Shown here: positions 59,652 to 64,000 of the stretch, piece after piece
Layout of the letters: every line of letters begins with the position of its first letter
How positions within the stretch are numbered: position 1 is the stretch's first letter
From: Burkholderiales bacterium
GTDB lineage: Bacteria > Pseudomonadota > Gammaproteobacteria > Burkholderiales > Burkholderiaceae_F
Direction: 5' to 3'
DNA: 64,000 nucleotides
Assembly: GCA_016716275.1 (NCBI GenBank)
Contig: JADJWR010000001.1
Location: forward strand, 496,001 to 560,000
Made by a program: the position numbers and the translations under genes
The notes under the pieces: model-generated
What the model saw: the letters and a program-made list of their open reading frames with translations, nothing else
Told to the model about the DNA's origin: nothing
The model's database searches: none

Positions 59652-60386
59652 ATGTCACTCGCCGCCGCCATCAGTTCGCTCACCGCGCCGCTGCGCCTGC
59701 GCAAGGGCGAGCTGACGCGCGCGGCGATCGTCGACGCGGCTCTGGCGATCGCCCGCCGCGACGGCCTCGAAGGGCTGACCATCGGCGAGCTCGCCGCGCA
59801 GATGCGGATGAGCAAGAGCGGGGTTTTCGCGCACTTCGGCTCGCGCGAGGAACTCCAGCGCGCGGTGCTGGCCGAATATGCATCGCGTTTCGTCGGCGCC
59901 GTGCTGGCGCCGGCCGTGCGCCGGCCGCGCGGCCTGGCGCGGCTGCAGGCGATCCTCGACAACTGGCTGAAGCTGATGCGACGCGAGATCGAGCAGGGTT
60001 GCCTGATGATCAGCGGCAGCATCGAGTACGACGACCGCCCCGGCGCGATGCGCGACGCGGTGGTCGGCATCATCCGTGGCTGGAGCGCCGAGCTGCAGCG
60101 CGCCATCGAGGATGCCAAGGCGACCGGCGAACTGCGCACCGACACCGACGCGGCGCAGGCCGCCTTCGAAATCTACGGCTTGATGCTGGGCTTCCACCAG
60201 AACGCCCGGCTGCTGCGCGCGGCCGACAGCACCCGCCGCGCCCGCGCCGGCCTGCAGCGCCTGATCGAGGACGCGCGCAGCGCAACGCCACCGAAGCCAC
60301 CCGCCGCGGCCACAGGCCGCACCCGTTCCCCATCCGGCCGCGCCAAACGCCCCGTCGGCGGCAGCGCGCGTACGTCGTCACCCTGA
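59652..60386 (+). CDS. TetR/AcrR-family regulator of the fatty-acid oxidation genes
   Basis: A 244-residue regulator. The DNA-binding domain (residues 18-65) has LTRAAIVDAALAIARRDGLEGLTIGELAAQMRMSKSGVFAHFGSREEL, and a ligand-binding domain follows with QGCLMISGSIEYDDRPGAMRD. The last 40 residues are Pro/Arg/Ser-rich and probably disordered. Placed 9 bases before an acyl-CoA dehydrogenase gene, it is expected to respond to an acyl-CoA, as related regulators do. Confidence 0.88.
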   Translation: MSLAAAISSLTAPLRLRKGELTRAAIVDAALAIARRDGLEGLTIGELAAQMRMSKSGVFAHFGSREELQRAVLAEYASRFVGAVLAPAVRRPRGLARLQAILDNWLKLMRREIEQGCLMISGSIEYDDRPGAMRDAVVGIIRGWSAELQRAIEDAKATGELRTDTDAAQAAFEIYGLMLGFHQNARLLRAADSTRRARAGLQRLIEDARSATPPKPPAAATGRTRSPSGRAKRPVGGSARTSSP

Positions 60387-60395
60387 GGAGTCGCC

Positions 60396-62207
60396 ATGCC
60401 CACCTACACGCCACCCCTGCGCGATCAGCAGTTCGTGTTGCACGAGGTGCTGGGTGTCGCCGAGCAGTACCAGCAGATGCCGCGCTACGCGGAGGTCGAT
60501 GCCGACGTGCTCAACCACGTGCTGGAAGAAGCCGGTCACTTCTGCGCCGAGGAACTGCTGCCGATCAACCAGTCGGGCGACGAGGAAGGCTGCACGTTCG
60601 ACCCGAAGACCAGGGAAGTCCGCACGCCGAAGGGCTTCCGCGAGGCCTATGACCACTTCCGCGCCGGGCACTGGCAGGGGCTGTCGGCCGAGCACGAGTA
60701 CGGCGGCCAGGGACTGCCCCACCTGCTGCAGATCGCGCTGTACGAGATGCAGTACTCGACCAACCAGGCGTGGGCGATGTACCCGGGATTGACGGTCGGC
60801 GCCTACGAGTGCCTGCACGCGCACGGCGCGAAGGAGCAGAAGGACCTCTATCTGCCGAAGCTCACCTCCGGCCAGTGGACCGGCACCATGTGCCTGACCG
60901 AGCCGCACTGCGGCACCGATCTCGGGCTTCTGCGCACCAAGGCGGTACCGAACGCCGACGGCAGCTACGCGCTCACCGGCGAGAAGATCTTCATCTCCTC
61001 GGGCGAGCACGACCTGGCGGAGAACATCATCCACCTGGTGCTGGCCCGCCTGCCGGATGCGCCGGCCGGGACCAAGGGCATCTCGCTGTTCGTGGTGCCG
61101 AAGTTCGTGCCGGTCGGCAGCGGCGCCGAAGCCACGGTCGGCGATCGCAACGGCATCCACTGCGGCGGCATCGAGCACAAGATGGGGATCAACGGCAACG
61201 CCACCTGCCACATGGTGCTGGAGGCTGCCCGCGGCTGGCTGGTCGGCGAGCCGAACAAGGGCCTGAACGCCATGTTCGTGATGATGAACGGCGCCCGGCT
61301 GGCGGTCGGCGTGCAGGGCCTGGGCATCACCGAGGCCGCCTACCAGAACGCGGTGGCCTACGCGCGCGACCGCGGCCAGGGCCGCTCGCTGTCCGGTGCC
61401 AAGGCGCCGGACAAGCCGGCCGACCCGATCATCGTCCACCCCGACGTGCGCAAGATGCTGCTCACCGCGCGCGCCTATGCCGAGGGCGGCCGCGCCTTCG
61501 CCTACTGGACGGCGCTGCAGGCCGACGCGCAGCTGCACCACCCCGACGAGGAGGTGCGCAGGTTCGCCGGCGACATGATGGCGCTGATGACGCCGGTGGT
61601 GAAGGCGTTCATGACCGACAACGGCTTCAACTGCGCCTCGCAGTGCATGCAGGTGTTCGGCGGCCATGGCTACATCCGCGCCAACGGCATGGAGCAGCTG
61701 GTGCGCGACGCCCGCATCAACATGATCTACGAGGGCACCAACGGCATCCAGTCGCTCGACCTGCTCGGCCGCAAGGTGCTGATGGACAACGGCGCCAAGC
61801 TGAAGAAGTTCGGAAAGCTGGTGCAGCAGTTCATCGAGGAGCACGGCACCAACCCCGACATGAACGAGTTCGTCACGCCGCTGGCCGATCTCGGCGAGAA
61901 GGTCACCAAGCTGACCATGGAAATCGGCATGAAGGCCTTCCAGAACCAGGACGAGGCCGGCGCCGCGGCGGTCGACTACCTGCGGGTGATCGGTCACCTG
62001 TGCTTCGCCTACTTCTGGGCCAGGATGGCGCGCCTCGCGCTGACCAGGATCGACGCCGACGGCGCCAGTGTCGACCCGTTCTACATCGCCAAGCTCAGCA
62101 CGGCGCGCTTCTACTTCCAGCGCCTGCTGCCGGAAACCGCCTTCCACATCCGCTCGGCGCGCTCGGGCGCGAAGAACGTCATGGAGCTCGAGGCGGAACT
62201 GTTCTGA
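60396..62207 (+). CDS. Acyl-CoA dehydrogenase (long FadE/DmdC-like form)
   Basis: FAD enzyme of 603 residues for the first step of acyl-CoA beta-oxidation. It has MCLTEPHCGTDLGLLRTKA (FAD/substrate loop), GEKIFISSGEHD, QVFGGHGYIRANGMEQLVRDARINMIYEGTNGIQ with the catalytic Glu at E446, and a C-terminal extension of about 120 residues typical of this 590-600-residue subfamily. Members include fatty acyl and 3-methylmercaptopropionyl-CoA dehydrogenases; chain length is not predictable. GAGGAG precedes the ATG. Confidence 0.92.
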   Translation: MPTYTPPLRDQQFVLHEVLGVAEQYQQMPRYAEVDADVLNHVLEEAGHFCAEELLPINQSGDEEGCTFDPKTREVRTPKGFREAYDHFRAGHWQGLSAEHEYGGQGLPHLLQIALYEMQYSTNQAWAMYPGLTVGAYECLHAHGAKEQKDLYLPKLTSGQWTGTMCLTEPHCGTDLGLLRTKAVPNADGSYALTGEKIFISSGEHDLAENIIHLVLARLPDAPAGTKGISLFVVPKFVPVGSGAEATVGDRNGIHCGGIEHKMGINGNATCHMVLEAARGWLVGEPNKGLNAMFVMMNGARLAVGVQGLGITEAAYQNAVAYARDRGQGRSLSGAKAPDKPADPIIVHPDVRKMLLTARAYAEGGRAFAYWTALQADAQLHHPDEEVRRFAGDMMALMTPVVKAFMTDNGFNCASQCMQVFGGHGYIRANGMEQLVRDARINMIYEGTNGIQSLDLLGRKVLMDNGAKLKKFGKLVQQFIEEHGTNPDMNEFVTPLADLGEKVTKLTMEIGMKAFQNQDEAGAAAVDYLRVIGHLCFAYFWARMARLALTRIDADGASVDPFYIAKLSTARFYFQRLLPETAFHIRSARSGAKNVMELEAELF

Positions 62208-62239
62208 GACAACCGAAGACGAAAAACGGAGAGAGAGTG

Positions 62240-64000
62240 ATGAGCAATTTCATCGTCCGCAAGGTCGCCGTGCTCGGCGCCGGCGTGATGGGCGCGCAGA
62301 TCGCCGCGCACTGCGTCAACGCCAAGGTGCCGGTGGTGCTGTTCGACCTGCCGGCGAAGGACGGGCCGAAGAGCGGCATCGTGACGAAGGCGGTCGACAG
62401 CCTGAAAAAGCTGAACCCGGCGCCGCTCGGCAACCGGGACGACGCGCAGTTCATCGAGGCGGCCAACTACGAGGAGCACCTGGAGCTTCTGCGTGACTGC
62501 GACGTCGTCATCGAGGCGATCGCCGAGCGGATGGACTGGAAGCACGACCTGTACCGGAAGGTCGCGCCTTACATCGGCGCCAACGCGATCTTCGCCTCGA
62601 ACACCTCGGGGCTGCCGATCGAGAAGCTCGCCGAAGTGATGGACAAGGCGCTGCGCGAGCGCTTCTGCGGCGTGCACTTCTTCAACCCGCCGCGCTACAT
62701 GCACCTGGTCGAGCTGATCCCGACGGCGGCAACGCGGCCGCAGATCCTCGACGACCTCGAGACCTTTCTCACCTCGACGCTCGGCAAGGGCGTGGTGCGG
62801 GCCAAGGACACGCCGAACTTCATCGCCAACCGGGTCGGCATCTTCGGCATGCTGGCGACGATCAAGGAAGCGGAGAAGTACGGCATCGCCTACGACGTGG
62901 TCGACGACCTGACCGGCTCGAAGCTCGGCCGCGCCAAGAGCGCCACCTTCCGCACCGCCGACGTGGTCGGCCTGGACACGATGGCGCACGTCATCAGGAC
63001 CATGCAGGAGACGCTGCCGGCGTCGATCGACCCGTTCGCCGAGCACTTCGCCACGCCGCCGGTGCTCAAAGCGCTGGTCGAGAAGGGCGCGCTGGGGCAG
63101 AAGGCCAAGGCCGGCTTCTACCGGAAGGACGGCAAGGTCATCAAGGTGCTCGACCCGAAGAAGCAGGACTACGTCGAGTCGACCGGCAAGGCCGATGAGC
63201 TGGTGGCGCGGATCCTGAAGAAGAAGGATCCGGCCGAGCGCCTGAAGCTGCTGCGCGAGACGAATCACCCGCAGGCGAAGTTCCTGTGGGCGATCTTCCG
63301 CGATGCCTTCCACTACATCGCCGTGCACCTGGAGTCGATCGCCGACACGGCGCGCGACGTCGATTTCGCGCTGCGCTGGGGTTTCGGCTGGAGCACCGGT
63401 CCGTTCGAGACCTGGCAGGCGGCCGGCTGGAAGACGATCGCCGAATGGGTCAAGGCCGACATCGACGCCGGCGAGGCGCTGTCGAAGGCGCCGCTGCCGA
63501 AGTGGGTGTTCGACGGGCCGGTGGCCAAGGCCGGCGGCGTGCATACGAAGGACGGCTCGTGGTCGCCGGCGAAGAAGAAGTTCGTCGGCCGCTCCGAACT
63601 GCCGGTGTACGCGAAGCAGATCTTCCGCGCCCAGCTGGCAGGCGAGGGCGCGGCCAGCGGCCATACCGGCGGCAAGACGGTGTTCGAGGACGACTCGGTG
63701 CGCATCTGGAACATCGAGCAGGGCATGGCCGCCGAGGTGCTGATCCTGTCGCTGAAGTCGAAGATGCACGCGATCGGCCCGGGTGTGCTGGCCGGCATGC
63801 ACAAGGCGGTCGACCTGGCCGAGGCCGGCTACCGGGGACTGGTGATCTGGTCGCCGGACGAGCCGTTCTCGGTCGGCGCCGACCTGCAGGCGATGCTGCC
63901 GGTGTTCATGTCCGGCGGCGTGAAGGCGATCGGCCCCGAAGTCGCCAGGTTCCAGCAGGCGATGATGCGGCTGAAGTACTCGCAGGTGCCGGTCGTTGCC
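62240..64000 (+). CDS. 3-hydroxyacyl-CoA dehydrogenase/enoyl-CoA hydratase (FadB-type), 3' end outside window
   Basis: The first 587 codons of an expected roughly 800-residue bifunctional enzyme. The dehydrogenase half is first: NAD site VLGAGVMGAQIA (G13, G15, G18), SNTSGLPIEKLAE, the catalytic His in GVHFFNPPRYMHLVELI, and TPNFIANRVG. The enoyl-CoA hydratase half begins near residue 475 (WNIEQGMAAEVLILSLKSKMHAIGPGVL) and is open at the window end. The dehydrogenase-first order differs from E. coli FadB. GGAGAGAG precedes ATG 62240. It is cotranscribed with the acyl-CoA dehydrogenase. Confidence 0.93.
   Translation, partial: MSNFIVRKVAVLGAGVMGAQIAAHCVNAKVPVVLFDLPAKDGPKSGIVTKAVDSLKKLNPAPLGNRDDAQFIEAANYEEHLELLRDCDVVIEAIAERMDWKHDLYRKVAPYIGANAIFASNTSGLPIEKLAEVMDKALRERFCGVHFFNPPRYMHLVELIPTAATRPQILDDLETFLTSTLGKGVVRAKDTPNFIANRVGIFGMLATIKEAEKYGIAYDVVDDLTGSKLGRAKSATFRTADVVGLDTMAHVIRTMQETLPASIDPFAEHFATPPVLKALVEKGALGQKAKAGFYRKDGKVIKVLDPKKQDYVESTGKADELVARILKKKDPAERLKLLRETNHPQAKFLWAIFRDAFHYIAVHLESIADTARDVDFALRWGFGWSTGPFETWQAAGWKTIAEWVKADIDAGEALSKAPLPKWVFDGPVAKAGGVHTKDGSWSPAKKKFVGRSELPVYAKQIFRAQLAGEGAASGHTGGKTVFEDDSVRIWNIEQGMAAEVLILSLKSKMHAIGPGVLAGMHKAVDLAEAGYRGLVIWSPDEPFSVGADLQAMLPVFMSGGVKAIGPEVARFQQAMMRLKYSQVPVVA

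Overview
The window reads as a chromosome segment of a GC-rich (roughly 70%) betaproteobacterium with a flexible respiratory life style. A Rhodocyclales-like organism is my best guess, based on gene content: aspS-nudB-clsB neighbourhood, a histone-H1-like SWIB protein, a PEP-CTERM protein, a soluble NAD-linked hydrogenase, and FadE/FadB genes behind a TetR regulator. That placement is an inference; no rRNA or tRNA gene was found. Coding density is very high, many genes overlap by ATGA/GTGA, and the third codon position is almost always G or C. Long antisense open frames are therefore common and were ignored.

Layout. 1-6.2 kb: end of aspS, an exported protein, nudB, a lipoprotein, an EEP-family phosphodiesterase and cardiolipin synthase B. 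6.3-9.7 kb: a DEXH helicase of the ligase-associated DNA repair type and a SWIB/histone-like protein. 9.7-13.6 kb (minus strand): a three-gene unit of beta-CASP nuclease, archaeal-type AMP/thymidine phosphorylase and PRPP synthase; the last is frameshifted at a G7 run. 13.9-19.5 kb: B12-binding radical SAM enzyme, trypsin-like protease, HNH endonuclease, small lipoprotein, SRPBCC protein, MFS transporter. 19.5-26.9 kb (minus): a Cu(I)/Ag(I) efflux block, CusC-B-A with a DUF411 protein and CusF. 27.0-28.5 kb: CYTH-CHAD protein.

28.6-35.3 kb is the most distinctive block. A DUF302 gene is followed by a near-consensus promoter whose spacer is filled by an 18-bp CsoR-type palindrome. It drives an RND adaptor, a type-I-like sulfide:quinone oxidoreductase, an RND pump, a DUF2892 membrane protein and a CsoR-family repressor with unusual cysteine spacing. 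I infer a sulfide/reactive-sulfur response that couples oxidation with efflux.

35.3-37.8 kb (minus): DksA-like protein, DUF3149 peptide, MtnA and a FucA-like class II aldolase, which resembles the DHAP shunt of methylthioadenosine salvage. 38.0-42.4 kb: acyl-CoA synthetase/GNAT fusion, TraB/GumN protein and PdeM nuclease, the partner of the distant helicase. 42.6-47.8 kb: hoxFUYHW, a bidirectional NAD-reducing [NiFe] hydrogenase with its protease. FNR/ANR-like boxes lie before the Cus block, the DksA unit and hoxF, suggesting shared oxygen control.

47.9-55.9 kb: four same-strand genes all linked to cyclic nucleotides: a CpdA-like phosphodiesterase, a SulP-STAS transporter with a cNMP domain, a cNMP-patatin phospholipase, and a class III cyclase-like/NB-ARC/TPR protein. 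From about 54.85 to 57.0 kb codon use and GC fall, suggesting recombination or transfer; this stretch includes a PEP-CTERM protein. 57.1-59.5 kb: LigB-type dioxygenase, DoxX and a divergent LysR regulator. 59.6-64 kb: TetR regulator with a palindromic operator, acyl-CoA dehydrogenase and the start of a FadB-type enzyme cut by the window end.
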